DNA of 64,000 nucleotides from Gaiella sp038230035 (GCA_038230035.1 JBBRNX010000011.1:1-64000); one strand, 5' to 3'; shown: positions 31,911 through 40,629, counted from the stretch's first letter. Notes: generated by a model from the sequence alone, not told the origin. Translations and numbers: made by a program.

Positions 31911-32788
31911 GCACGTCGCACACAGGTGGCTGCTTGTGCGGCGCGGTGCGCTACGAGGTGCACGGCCCGCTGCGCGAGATCCTGATCTGCCACTGTCACG
32001 AATGTCGCCGCTGGGCGGGTCGTGCCTGGGCTGCGACGGCTGCGACTGCGACTGACCTCACGATCGCGGGCGATGTCGCGTGGCGCCCCAGTCCGCTGTC
32101 GGAGTACCAGGCGGATCGAGGAAACTGTGCGCGCTGCGGCTCGTGCCTGTTCTGGCGGGCGGCCTACGGACCGCGAGTGTCGATCGGCGCGGGCTCGCTC
32201 GACGACCCGAGTGGCCTTCGTATCGCCGCCCACATCTGGGTCGAGCAGGGCGCCGACTGGGACGCTCCGCCGGACGATCTGCCTGCCTACCCGCGCGGTT
32301 ATCCTGACGACGCGCCTGCGCTGGGCTGGCAGGCCAACCAACTGGAGGAGAACATGACCGACTCGGGCGCGAGCGTAGGCACATCGGCAGCGGAGCTCAT
32401 CTCGGCGCGAATCGCGGAGCTCGGGGACTGGCGTGGGGAAACCCTCAGCAGAATGCGCAAGCTCATCAAGGAGGCAGACCCGGACGTCGTCGAGGAGTGG
32501 AAGTGGGTCAAGCCGACCAAACCCGGTACCCCGGTGTGGTCGCACGACGGCATCATCTGCACCGGCGAGTCGTACACGGACAAGGTGAAGCTGACCTTCG
32601 CCAAGGGCGCGTCTCTGAAGGATCCGGCCCGACTCTTCAACTCGAGTCTCGACGGCAACGTCCGGCGCGCGATCGACATCCGGGAAGGCGAAAAGGTTGA
32701 CGGGTCGGCGTTCAAGGCGCTCGTGCGCGAAGCGGTCGCCCTGAACAGCGCTGGCAAATCCAAGTCTTCGAAAGGGTCGAGGGCCTGA
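31907..32788 (+). CDS. GFA-domain/DUF1801-domain fusion protein
   Basis: GTG 31907 overlaps the preceding stop. Residues 1-148 are a GFA/CENP-V zinc domain with GGCLCGAVRYE, ICHCHECRRW and NCARCGSCLFW. Residues 150-293 are a DUF1801 (YdhG-like) domain: RIAELGDWRGETLSRMRKLI, EEWKWVKPTKPGTPVWSHDG, and FNSSLDGNVRRAIDIREGE. No stop separates them, but GGAGGAGAAC directly precedes an in-frame ATG at 32354 where DUF1801 begins. So there may be one fusion protein, or two products from an internal start. GFA proteins bind small thiols or carry out C-S chemistry; DUF1801 function is unknown. Confidence 0.82.
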   Translation: MSTSHTGGCLCGAVRYEVHGPLREILICHCHECRRWAGRAWAATAATATDLTIAGDVAWRPSPLSEYQADRGNCARCGSCLFWRAAYGPRVSIGAGSLDDPSGLRIAAHIWVEQGADWDAPPDDLPAYPRGYPDDAPALGWQANQLEENMTDSGASVGTSAAELISARIAELGDWRGETLSRMRKLIKEADPDVVEEWKWVKPTKPGTPVWSHDGIICTGESYTDKVKLTFAKGASLKDPARLFNSSLDGNVRRAIDIREGEKVDGSAFKALVREAVALNSAGKSKSSKGSRA

Positions 32789-32978
32789 GCTTCCGGCTTA
32801 TCCGCCGCCTCGAGAATCGGCTCGCGAACGCCTTCTTCGGCACAACCGTGGTGGAGTTGAAAGGCGTCGACGGCTCACATCAGATCTACGCGGTAGACCT
32901 CGCCGCCGCGAACGAGACGCGCGTGCGCAGTCCGACTAAACAAGGTTCGGCTGGGCTTGGTCTTATGAGGTGTCAGCT

Positions 32979-33467
32979 ATGGCTCCGACGACCGACCGTG
33001 AAAGCCTCGAAGCGCTCTATCGCGCGCGGTTCCAGTCGTTTCTGCGCATTGCAGCGACGATCACGGGCGACCCGTCTTCAGCTCACGACGCGGTTCAGGA
33101 CGGATTCGCTCGTGCTCTACGGTCGCTGGACACGTTTCGCGGAGAGGCGCCGCTCGAGGCGTGGGTGTGGCGAATCGTCCTGAATGCGGCATGTGACGTG
33201 CGGCCGGCCGGAGCGATCGAACCCGTCGCCCACCGAGGTGAGAGCACGCACCCACCTACCGATGAGGACGGCCTGGACAGTGAGCTTGCCGTGTGGATCG
33301 CCGGCCTGCCTGAACGGCAGCGTCAGATGATCTTCCTACGCTACGAGGCCGATCTCGACTACCGCAGCATCGCGCTCGTGTTGGGGGTCAAGGTGGGCAC
33401 CGTATCGGCAACGCTGTACGCAGCTCACGAGCGGCTACGGTCCTCGCTGCAGGAGGTGCGACGATGA
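32979..33467 (+). CDS. ECF-type RNA polymerase sigma factor
   Basis: 162 residues from ATG 32979, chosen because GAGGTG lies six bases upstream (GTG 32970 would leave no ribosome site). Region 2: LYRARFQSFLRIAATITGDP and QDGFARALRSLDTFRG with AWVWRIVLNAA. Region 4: LAVWIAGLPERQRQMIFLRY and YRSIALVLGVKVGTVSATL. It overlaps the next gene (ATGATG/TGA), which encodes a one-helix membrane protein that may be its anti-sigma factor. The 190 bases upstream hold a weak open frame (about 32785-32945) that I could not assign. Confidence 0.92.
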   Translation: MAPTTDRESLEALYRARFQSFLRIAATITGDPSSAHDAVQDGFARALRSLDTFRGEAPLEAWVWRIVLNAACDVRPAGAIEPVAHRGESTHPPTDEDGLDSELAVWIAGLPERQRQMIFLRYEADLDYRSIALVLGVKVGTVSATLYAAHERLRSSLQEVRR

Positions 33468-34102
33468 TGGAGAGCGAGACACGCATCCCTGTAGCGGTCG
33501 ACCGGTTGCTCCCTCAAACGGACGGTTTCGTTGCCGATTGGGCGGACGTACTCGATCGGGTCGCCACGCTTCGGCGCCACCGTCGTCGACGAAGATTGCC
33601 GCTCACGATCGCAGCGCTTCTCGCGGTGATCGTCTTCGGGGGTATTGCCCTCGGCGCGACCGTGTTGCTTACCCGAAGGCCCGGCCAAATCTTGCCGATC
33701 GCTTCCGGGCGGGACTGGGCGCTCGTCGCTCACAGAATGAACGGTCGCCTCTGCGTCTCCTACGGTGCCCCGGGTGTCGAGGTCGACAGCTGCCGACTGA
33801 CGCCGCCGCGTGTACTCGCTATCTTCGCGGTAGCTCCCACCGCCGACGGACATACCCGGCTGATCGGCATCGTCGCACCGGGCGTTACCGAGGTCGAGGC
33901 AGCGCTCCCGGGCAAGAAACCAGCACGTGCCAGCGTGTACGCCTTACCCCCGTTCTTCAAGAGCCCGCTCCGACTCTTCGTCGCAGACCTTCCGGGAAGG
34001 TCTCTGTTGCGCGTCGCGCCCGGCCAGCCTCCGGGACGTGTCAGAGTGACCGTGACCGCCTTCGCCCGGGGCGGCCGTGTCATCGGCAAGCTCACATTCT
34101 GA
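33464..34102 (+). CDS. putative anti-sigma or membrane-anchored partner of the ECF sigma factor
   Basis: 212 residues, translationally coupled to the sigma gene. Residues 1-43 are cytoplasmic, with ADWADVLDRVATLRRHRRRR before a single helix (about 45-65). Residues 66-212 are extracytoplasmic, with paired Cys in NGRLCVSY and VEVDSCRLTP. The topology fits an anti-sigma factor, but no HxxxCxxC zinc motif is present and the domain is not recognised. The extracellular part may sense an external signal. Confidence 0.7.
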   Translation: MMESETRIPVAVDRLLPQTDGFVADWADVLDRVATLRRHRRRRRLPLTIAALLAVIVFGGIALGATVLLTRRPGQILPIASGRDWALVAHRMNGRLCVSYGAPGVEVDSCRLTPPRVLAIFAVAPTADGHTRLIGIVAPGVTEVEAALPGKKPARASVYALPPFFKSPLRLFVADLPGRSLLRVAPGQPPGRVRVTVTAFARGGRVIGKLTF

Positions 34103-34165
34103 GCGAGGCTGTCCACCCGGCAGTCTTGAACACAGTGGCAGGACCGTCGGCTTGGCTCCTCGGCG

Positions 34166-34714
34166 CTATTCAGGAAGCCAGCCGTCGCGGTAGGGGCTCG
34201 GTTCGCGGGGTGCGAAGCGCGCATACGCCGCGGCGGGCTCAGTCGTATCCTCCGCGACGCTGGCGCCGTGACGAGGGGCTACTTCGTCGACCGTGTAGCC
34301 GCCCCAGTCGGGGCCGGTCGAGCGGTCGCGCGCGCCGACAGCGAGAACGAGACAGGGGCCACTCCCTGCCCCGACGATCACGTGCTTCGTCTCGGCAGGT
34401 CAGTGGACGAAGTTCCATTGACGCAGCGGCCGCGCTTCGCCCTCGATCACCAGCACCGCCTCGCCAGAGAGAACGAGGAAGTCCTCCTGGTCGGCCTCCC
34501 AGTGGTACATCGCCATCGGCTCTCCCGGCTTAAGTGCCACGAGATGGATCCCGAGCTGCGCGAAGTCTGCTTCGCCCTCGAAGATGCAGTACGCGCCTCG
34601 GCCGTCGCCGGGGCGCCAGCGTGCGTCGCGCGCGTTGAGAACGAACCAGCCGTCTGTGGTCGGGACATGCCCATGCTCGGTCTGCTCGACCTGTGCTTCC
34701 GGCACCGCCGTCAT
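34166..34714 (-). pseudogene. cupin-domain protein interrupted by an in-frame TGA
   Basis: One cupin of about 182 residues is split in one phase. The N-terminal part ends ARPLRQWNFVH, then TGA at 34400-34402, then PAETKHVIVGAGSGPCLVLA continues to TAG 34166-34168 (end YRDGWLPE). Family sequences have a Cys at this place (VHCPPGTEHV pattern), so TGC to TGA is a one-base change. Motif 1 is MYHWEADQEDFLVLSG. ATG 34714 overlaps the upstream DsbA-like stop (ATGA). Probably a nonsense mutation or base error; selenocysteine is considered and not favoured. Confidence 0.78.
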
Positions 34715-35538
34715 CCCTCGAGTGTCCAGTAGAAATCGGCTCCCACCGGGATCGCCCGGGCGACCCGGCTCAACGCCACGCGCGCCTCCGCCGCGTCGAC
34801 CCGCATGATCATTGCCACCTCTGCAGTGGCGAGCGGCTCGTCCTCGGCCCAGGCGAGCAGCTCCTCGACCGCCGCCGGCTTGGGCCGGCGGACGAGATCT
34901 GGCGCCAGGTTCGCGATCGCCGTCTCGTACGCCTCGATCGGGTTGAACCCAGGCACTGCAACGCTCGGACCGCCTGTTTCGAAGGTGATCTCGTAGCTCG
35001 GAGCGGTGTAGCGGCGCTGCTCTCTCGGCCCGCCGAGCTTATGGTCGAGCGCGCGTGCTGCGGGAGACGGCGTCCGCGCGGCTGCAATGTCCGCTTGGAG
35101 CGCCGCTTCGATGTCGGCGCTTGCGCACCACTCCGCCAGCTGATCCGGATCGAGACCGATGTCCTGCGCCGCACTGGCGATCAACTCCGGGTCGTCAAGC
35201 AGACCGGCGTCCATCGTTCGCACGCGAAGCCGCCGGAGCAGCGCTTCCTCGGCGCCAGGGGCGCGAACTCGTGCGGCGATGACTGCCCGACAGGCCGGCT
35301 CCGACGACGCCGTTCGCGGGTACGGCGCCGGGTCGATGGGCATGCCGTAGCGGGGTTGGAGAGATCGGGCGCCCCCGGCCAGATTCTCCGCCTCCCCGGG
35401 CTCCAACGTAAGCAGGATCATCCGCGTGTGCCAGGTGAGCTGCTCGCCGTAATACCAGCGCAGCCGCCGGCGAATTGGTTCAGCTGAGAACGCGAACGGG
35501 CACGCGGGATCCGTGAAATGCGTGATCTGGAGTTGCAC
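34711..35538 (-). CDS. DsbA-family thioredoxin-fold protein lacking the second active-site Cys
   Basis: 275 residues from GTG 35536-35538 (VQLQITHFTDPACPFAFSA). A FrnE/2-hydroxychromene-2-carboxylate isomerase-like DsbA fold: the active-site segment DPACPFAFS has Cys-Pro-Phe-Ala where CPxC is normal, so only one Cys remains. An insert helical domain follows (about residues 60-170). The last 100 residues resemble a helix-turn-helix-like tail (ATAEVAMIMRVDAAEARVAL). Glutathione-type transferase or isomerase is more likely than dithiol oxidase. One base separates it from the HD gene stop. Confidence 0.8.
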   Translation of the reverse strand: MQLQITHFTDPACPFAFSAEPIRRRLRWYYGEQLTWHTRMILLTLEPGEAENLAGGARSLQPRYGMPIDPAPYPRTASSEPACRAVIAARVRAPGAEEALLRRLRVRTMDAGLLDDPELIASAAQDIGLDPDQLAEWCASADIEAALQADIAAARTPSPAARALDHKLGGPREQRRYTAPSYEITFETGGPSVAVPGFNPIEAYETAIANLAPDLVRRPKPAAVEELLAWAEDEPLATAEVAMIMRVDAAEARVALSRVARAIPVGADFYWTLEG

Positions 35539-35539
35539 G

Positions 35540-36115
35540 CTACGAGGCGTCGGCGGCCGTACGGAGCCCGAGCTCGCCGGCGATCGGCTGTAGCGCGGCC
35601 ACGACGTTCGCGATGTGCTCGTCGAGGTCGAGGCCGAGGAGCTCAGCCCCCGCGTAGACCTCCTCGCGATGGACACCTGCGGCGAACGACGGCTGCTTCA
35701 GCTTCTTGCGCACCGATTTCGGCTCGAGACCTTCGAGTCCGGTAGGCCGCACGAGCCCACAGGCGTGGATGAAGCCGGAGAGCTCGTCGCACGCGAACAG
35801 CGTCTTCTTCAAAGGCGTGTCGCGCGGCAGCTCGAGGTGCTCCGCGTGCGAGAGGCACGACACGATCAGCTCCTCGGGATAGCCCTCCGCGCGGAGGATC
35901 GGCGCGCCGTCCTGCGGGTGCTTGTCGAGTGTGGGATGGATCTCGTAGTCGAAGTCGTGCAGGAGCGCGGTGCAGCCCCAGAAGACCTCGTCCTCCGACC
36001 AGAGGCGCGCGTAGAACCGCGTGGACGCCTCGACGGCGAGAGCGTGTCGGAGCAGCGCATCGCTCTTCGTGTACTGCGTGAGTGTCGCCCACGCCCTCTC
36101 CCGGGTGACCTCCAT
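35540..36115 (-). CDS. HD-domain hydrolase
   Basis: 191 residues from ATG 36113-36115 (MEVTRERAWATLTQYTKSD); ATG 36128-36130 is an alternative. The HD signature is TALLHDFDYEIHPTLDKHPQ, with LSHAEHLELPRDTPL further on giving the remaining metal His. These proteins resemble the HDIG phosphohydrolases annotated as HAD/HD hydrolases in many bacteria. Divergent from murA, 27 bases between starts. Confidence 0.85.
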   Translation of the reverse strand: MEVTRERAWATLTQYTKSDALLRHALAVEASTRFYARLWSEDEVFWGCTALLHDFDYEIHPTLDKHPQDGAPILRAEGYPEELIVSCLSHAEHLELPRDTPLKKTLFACDELSGFIHACGLVRPTGLEGLEPKSVRKKLKQPSFAAGVHREEVYAGAELLGLDLDEHIANVVAALQPIAGELGLRTAADAS

Positions 36116-36142
36116 GAGGCCAGCTACCATACCGCCCGCCTC

Positions 36143-37423
36143 ATGCAGTCGTTCGTCATCGAAGGCGGCAGGCCGGTCTCCGGAACGGTTCGAGCAGCCG
36201 GGAACAAGAACGGTGCGCTGCCGATTCTCGCCGCCACCGTGCTCGCCTCCGACGAGGTGCATCTTGCGAACCTGCCGCGCATCCGCGACGTCGAGGTGAT
36301 GGTGGAGCTGCTCGCCGACCTCGGCGCGGCGGCGGAGTGGACAGGGCCGAACGAGGTACGCGTCGACAGCTCGAGCGTCTCGAAGACGGAGCTCAACCCC
36401 GACCTGTGCCGCGAGATCCGGGCCTCGTTCCTGCTTGCCGGTCCTTTGCTCGCGCGCTTCGGTCGGGCGGTCGTCCCGCCTCCCGGCGGCGACGTGATCG
36501 GCCGCCGCCGCCTCGACACGCACATCCACGCGTTCGCCGAGCTTGGCGTGGTGATGGACGTCAACGGCGCCTACGACCTCCGGACGAAGGGGCTCGTCGG
36601 CACGCGCATGTACCTCGACGAGGCTTCGGTCATGGCGACGGAAAACGCGATCATGGCCGCGGTGCTGGCCTCCGGCGAGACGATCGTCGGCCACGCCGCC
36701 TGCGAACCGCACATCCAGGATCTTTGCCGCTTCCTGGTCACGATCGGCGCCGACATCGAGGGCATCGGCTCGAACGTCCTGCGGATCCGCGGGGTCGAGC
36801 GGCTCGGCGGCGGCTCGTACCGCATCGGGCCGGAGCACGTGGAGGTCGCAAGCTTCGCGGCCCTTGCCGCGGTGACGGGCGGCGACCTCACGATCGAGGA
36901 CGTCCAGCCGGACGACCTGATCTCGATCGTTCCCGCGTTCCGCAAGCTCGGGATCGAGCTCGAGGTGGGGGAGGCGTCGCTCCGTGTGCACCCGGGTCAG
37001 GCGCTCGGCGTCGTCGACGACCTCGGTGGGCAGATTCCGAAGATCGAGAGTGGCATCTGGCCGGCGTTCCCGGCCGACCTCACGTCGATCGCGGTCGTCG
37101 CCGCGACCCAGGCCACGGGGACGGTGCTGGTGTTCGAGAAGATGTTCGAGAGCCGGCTGTTCTTCGTCGACAAGCTTGTCTCGATGGGTGCCCGGATCAT
37201 CCTCTGCGACCCGCATCGCGCGGTCGTCACCGGACCGGCGAAGCTCTTCGGCCAACGACTCGAGAGCCCCGACATCCGTGCCGGTATGGCGATGGTGATC
37301 GCCGCGTTGTGTGCTGAGGGTCGCTCGACGATCGGCAACATCCGGCAGATCGACCGCGGCTACGAGCGCATCGACGAGCGGCTGCGAGAGCTCGGCGCCT
37401 CGATCGAGCGCAGCGAGATCTAG
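36143..37423 (+). CDS. murA: UDP-N-acetylglucosamine 1-carboxyvinyltransferase, Asp-type active site
   Basis: 426 residues; first committed step of peptidoglycan synthesis, adding enolpyruvate from PEP to UDP-GlcNAc. N-terminal AAGNKNGALPILAATVL binds PEP/UDP-GlcNAc and SFLLAGPLLARFG follows. The active-site loop reads PPPGGDVIGRRRLDTH: the usual Cys (PGGCxIGxRP) is Asp, codon 36491-36493, residue 117. The same change in Mycobacterium tuberculosis and Chlamydia MurA makes the enzyme insensitive to fosfomycin. First gene of the conserved cell-wall/translation cluster. Confidence 0.95.
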   Translation: MQSFVIEGGRPVSGTVRAAGNKNGALPILAATVLASDEVHLANLPRIRDVEVMVELLADLGAAAEWTGPNEVRVDSSSVSKTELNPDLCREIRASFLLAGPLLARFGRAVVPPPGGDVIGRRRLDTHIHAFAELGVVMDVNGAYDLRTKGLVGTRMYLDEASVMATENAIMAAVLASGETIVGHAACEPHIQDLCRFLVTIGADIEGIGSNVLRIRGVERLGGGSYRIGPEHVEVASFAALAAVTGGDLTIEDVQPDDLISIVPAFRKLGIELEVGEASLRVHPGQALGVVDDLGGQIPKIESGIWPAFPADLTSIAVVAATQATGTVLVFEKMFESRLFFVDKLVSMGARIILCDPHRAVVTGPAKLFGQRLESPDIRAGMAMVIAALCAEGRSTIGNIRQIDRGYERIDERLRELGASIERSEI

Positions 37424-37447
37424 CGACCTCTACCGAAGGAGACGCCC

Positions 37448-37831
37448 GTGGAGAAGACCGTGATCCGCACCGAAGCAGCGCCTGCACCGTTTCAGGGCGC
37501 GCCGTACAACCAGGCGATCCGCGTCGGCGAGCTGGTGTTCGTGGCCGGGCAGCTCGGCCTGAAGCTTGGCGATAAAGCCGTCGAGGGCGATATCACCGTC
37601 CAGACGGAGCAGGTGCTGCAGAACCTCGCCGCGATCCTCGAGGAAGCTGGGAGCTCGCTCGACAAGCTCGTGAAGACGTCGGTCTTCCTGCAGAGCCTCG
37701 ACGACTTCGCCGCGATGAACGAGGTCTACGCGCGTCACGTCGGCGACCGCCCGCCGGCGCGTTCGACCTTCGAGGTCGCGAAGCTGCCGTCCGGCGCACT
37801 TGTCGAGATCGAGGCCGTCGCGCACACCTAA
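37448..37831 (+). CDS. ridA: RidA-family enamine/imine deaminase
   Basis: 127 residues from GTG 37448 with GGAG upstream. Typical sequence: NQAIRVGELVFVAGQLGL, a trimer-interface helix region, and PPARSTFEVAKLPSGALVEI, whose Arg is the catalytic residue binding the substrate carboxylate. It hydrolyses reactive enamine/imine intermediates from PLP enzymes. Twenty-four bases after murA. Confidence 0.93.
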   Translation: MEKTVIRTEAAPAPFQGAPYNQAIRVGELVFVAGQLGLKLGDKAVEGDITVQTEQVLQNLAAILEEAGSSLDKLVKTSVFLQSLDDFAAMNEVYARHVGDRPPARSTFEVAKLPSGALVEIEAVAHT

Positions 37832-37856
37832 GCTCGGGCTAAGTCACAATCGGGCG

Positions 37857-39221
37857 GTGTCGACCGTCGTCCGTCAATTCGTTCGCGGGTTCGGCCTCGA
37901 CGCGTACGTCGTCGGCGGTGCTGTGCGCGACGAGCTCCTCGGCCTGCCGCACAAGGATGAGGACTTCCTGATTCTCGGCGTCGATCATGCCGGATTGCGC
38001 GCCGCGCTCGAGCCGTTCGGGCGTGTCGAGGACATGGACGTGCACGGCCAACTCGTTGGCGTCCGCCTGTACCCACGCAACGCGGCTGTGCGCGCGGCCG
38101 CGCCGTCGGGCATCGAGCTGACGCCGCCGCGGGCGGAACGCAGCACCGGACCCGGGCATCGCGACTTCGAGATCGTCGCGGATCCGTCGATCACGCTCGA
38201 AGAGGACCTCGGTCGGCGGGACTTCACCGTCAACGCGCTGGCACGGTCGCTGACCACCGGAGACCTCGTCGATCCGTTCGGCGGTGTCGGCGATCTCGGA
38301 GCGCGATTGCTGCGCACGGTCTCGCCGACTGCGTTCCGAGAGGATCCGCTGCGGATTCTGCGCGGTCTGCGGCTCGTCAGCCAGCTCGGGTTCGACGTGG
38401 AGCCAGAGACGCTCGCGCAAATGGGCCGCGAGGCAGCCGGCCTGCAGCACGTCTCGACCGAGCGCATCGGCGGTGGGCTCGCTGCAGACGGGCTCGGCGA
38501 GCTGTCCCGGCTCCTCCTCGGCTCCGAGCCGAAAAAGGCGCTCCGGCTGGCACGGGACACGGGCGCGCTGGTGCCGTTCCTGCCCGAGTTCGAGGCAGTC
38601 ATCGGCTACGACCTTGGCTCTGCACGCCAGCCGGTTTCACTCGACGAGCATCTGTTTCGGGTCGTTCAGGCAGCTGCCGACGCCGACGCCTCCCTGGCGG
38701 TGCGTCTCGCGGCGCTCCTACACGACCTGGGGAAGCCGGCCGCAGACGAACTCGGGACACCGCACGCGGCCGAAGGCGCTCGGATCGCGGCCGTCGTTCT
38801 CGCTCGGCTGAGGTACCCGACCAAGGTTCAGCGGCTCGTCGTCCAGATTGTTGCCGGACACGCGTTCCACACGGAGGGCGCTTGGGACGGCTCTCGGGTG
38901 CGGCGGTTTCTCGCAGAGCACGGTGACGTCGTCGCCTTTGACCTTGTTGCCCACAAGACCGCCGACCTCGCCACCAAGGAGGTCACAGCGGAAGAACAGG
39001 CCGGCATCGCCGCACTAGGCCCGGCTCTGGAACATGAGCGGTCGAGCCCGCACCGGCTACGGGATCTCGCGATCGACGGACGCGATCTGATCGCTGCGGG
39101 AATCCTCGAAGGGCCGGAGCTCGGCCGGGTGCTGGCGCTGCTGCTGGCCGAGGTCGTCGACGACCCGTCGCGAAACGATCGGGAGTCGTTGCTGGCTCGT
39201 GCGCGTCAGGAGATCGTGTGA
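37857..39221 (+). CDS. CCA tRNA nucleotidyltransferase/poly(A) polymerase family with HD domain
   Basis: 454 residues from GTG 37857. Class II nucleotidyltransferase head: YVVGGAVRDELLGLPHKDEDF, then GHRDFEIVADPSITLEEDL and GRRDFTVNALARSL, with RFLREDPLRILRGLR-like AFREDPLRILRGLRL. A C-terminal HD domain follows (AALLHDLGKPAADELGTPH). The family repairs or adds the tRNA 3' CCA. The tail past residue 380 is less conserved. It overlaps yggS by four bases (GTGA). Which of CCA addition or poly(A) synthesis it performs cannot be read from the motifs. Confidence 0.9.
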   Translation: MSTVVRQFVRGFGLDAYVVGGAVRDELLGLPHKDEDFLILGVDHAGLRAALEPFGRVEDMDVHGQLVGVRLYPRNAAVRAAAPSGIELTPPRAERSTGPGHRDFEIVADPSITLEEDLGRRDFTVNALARSLTTGDLVDPFGGVGDLGARLLRTVSPTAFREDPLRILRGLRLVSQLGFDVEPETLAQMGREAAGLQHVSTERIGGGLAADGLGELSRLLLGSEPKKALRLARDTGALVPFLPEFEAVIGYDLGSARQPVSLDEHLFRVVQAAADADASLAVRLAALLHDLGKPAADELGTPHAAEGARIAAVVLARLRYPTKVQRLVVQIVAGHAFHTEGAWDGSRVRRFLAEHGDVVAFDLVAHKTADLATKEVTAEEQAGIAALGPALEHERSSPHRLRDLAIDGRDLIAAGILEGPELGRVLALLLAEVVDDPSRNDRESLLARARQEIV

Positions 39222-39814
39222 ACATCGAGAGTGTCCGTGTCGCCTACGAGGCTGTTCGCCGCGCGGTCGGCGACCACGTGACGATCGTCGTCGCGACGAA
39301 GTACGTGTCGTTCGAGGACCTGCCGCTGCTGGCGGAAGCCGGAATCGAGATCGTCGGTGAGAACCGTGCGCAGGATCTCGAGCGCAAGCATGAGGCGTAC
39401 GCCGCGCTGTTCCGCTGGCATTTCATCGGCCATCTGCAGTCGAACAAGGCACGGCGGGTCGACGAGATCTGCGAGCTCGTCCACTCGGTCGACTCCGACT
39501 CGACGGCACGGCGAATAACGAGCCAGATGCTCCTCGAGGTCAACCTCACGGGCGAGAGCTCGAAGTCCGGTGTTTCCCCAAGCGAGGTACCCGGCTACGT
39601 CGAGCGCTATCCGCTGATCGGCGGGCTGATGACGATGCCGCCGCTCGCGTCCACCCCCGAAGGCTCACGGCCGTGGTTCAGGGAGCTCCGCCTGCTCGCG
39701 AAAAAGACGGGACTGAAACAGCTCTCGATGGGCACGTCGCAGGACTGGCAGGTCGCGGTGGAGGAAGGCGCAACGTTGATTCGCATCGGCAGTACGTTGT
39801 TCGCAGAGCCGTAG
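39218..39814 (+). CDS. yggS: YggS-family pyridoxal phosphate homeostasis protein
   Basis: 198 residues, shorter than the usual 220-230. TIVVATKYVSFEDLP holds the PLP-binding Lys, followed by IVGENRAQDLERKHE, WHFIGHLQSNKARRVDEI and the C-terminal MGTSQDWQVAVEEGATLIRI with phosphate-binding Gly/Ser. The N-terminal first helix is shortened. It buffers PLP and, as in many Gram-positives, precedes sepF. Confidence 0.92.
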   Translation: MNIESVRVAYEAVRRAVGDHVTIVVATKYVSFEDLPLLAEAGIEIVGENRAQDLERKHEAYAALFRWHFIGHLQSNKARRVDEICELVHSVDSDSTARRITSQMLLEVNLTGESSKSGVSPSEVPGYVERYPLIGGLMTMPPLASTPEGSRPWFRELRLLAKKTGLKQLSMGTSQDWQVAVEEGATLIRIGSTLFAEP

Positions 39815-39994
39815 CCGAAAACCCGCTCTTTGCAGGTTTCCCGTGGGGCACCCCTAACCCACCACCCAGTTTCAATTCTAACGTGACAACACGCACTGGT
39901 GGGTGACCGTTCTGTGCCAAATGTGCGGTGACCTCTCCACAGGAGCGCCGGGGCGGACAGTGCGTCGGCCGACAGGGCTAGAATCGTCGCCGGC

Positions 39995-40549
39995 ATGGGA
40001 TTTGCGGAGATGTGGAACAGGACGCTCGCCTATTTCGGGATTGCCGAAGAGGACGACTGGGACGAGGACGGGCTCACGACGAACGAGGAGCTCGAGCGCG
40101 GGTACCAGGCGCGCGACCGCAACAATGTCCGCCGGCTGCCACGGCGCGCGGATCCCGCCGATTGGAGCGAGTCGGACGACGAGGCCGCGGTCGCACGACC
40201 GCGTGGTGGCCGATCGCGTCCGCGAAGCGTCGACTCAGGTCGCGGAGGATCCAGCCGAGTCGACTCGAGCCAGAAGGTCCATCTCGTGCTGCCGCGCAGC
40301 TTCAACGATGCGCAGCAGATTGCGGATCGATTCAAGGACTCCGTACCGGTGATCCTGAACCTGCAGAACGCCGACAACGAGCTTTCGAAACGCCTCATCG
40401 ACTTCGCGAGCGGGTTGACCTACGCGCTGGACGGGAGCATGCAGCGGGTGGCCGACAAGGTCTTCCTGCTCACGCCGCGCAATGTCGAGTTGTCCGCGGA
40501 GGAGCGCGCTCGCGCCCTTGATCGCGGCGGTTTCTTCAACCAGGTCTGA
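39995..40549 (+). CDS. sepF: SepF cell division protein
   Basis: 184 residues. The N-terminal amphipathic helix (GFAEMWNRTLAYFGI) is the membrane anchor; a charged linker rich in Arg/Asp follows; the C-terminal SepF domain starts KVHLVLPRSFNDAQQIADRF and includes VILNLQNADNELSKRLIDFA and VFLLTPRNVELS. It tethers FtsZ to the membrane. The 180 bases upstream contain an imperfect inverted repeat around 39858-39906 (ACCACCCAGT against ACTGGTGGGT) and probably the promoter of the division operon; no gene is seen there. Confidence 0.93.
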   Translation: MGFAEMWNRTLAYFGIAEEDDWDEDGLTTNEELERGYQARDRNNVRRLPRRADPADWSESDDEAAVARPRGGRSRPRSVDSGRGGSSRVDSSQKVHLVLPRSFNDAQQIADRFKDSVPVILNLQNADNELSKRLIDFASGLTYALDGSMQRVADKVFLLTPRNVELSAEERARALDRGGFFNQV

Positions 40550-40629
40550 CGCGATAGCGCGACCTCGCCATCGCCGCAGGCCCGTAGGACAGGTGTAGGA
40601 GAGCGGAACCGGGCGGCGAACGTCTGGGG

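Noticed and set aside
32785..32945. Short plus-strand frame between DUF1801 and the sigma factor (FRLIRRLENRLANAFFG)
   Set aside because: No start codon better than CTG, no ribosome site, and no domain; may be a remnant but cannot be supported as a gene.
34400..34402. Selenocysteine reading of the TGA in the cupin gene
   Set aside because: No SECIS-like stem-loop recognised just after the codon, no selenocysteine genes in the window and no catalytic Cys expected in a cupin at this place.
35540..37255. 571-codon minus-strand frame covering murA and the HD gene
   Set aside because: Only the part up to about 36115 matches the HD protein; the upstream extension is antisense to murA.
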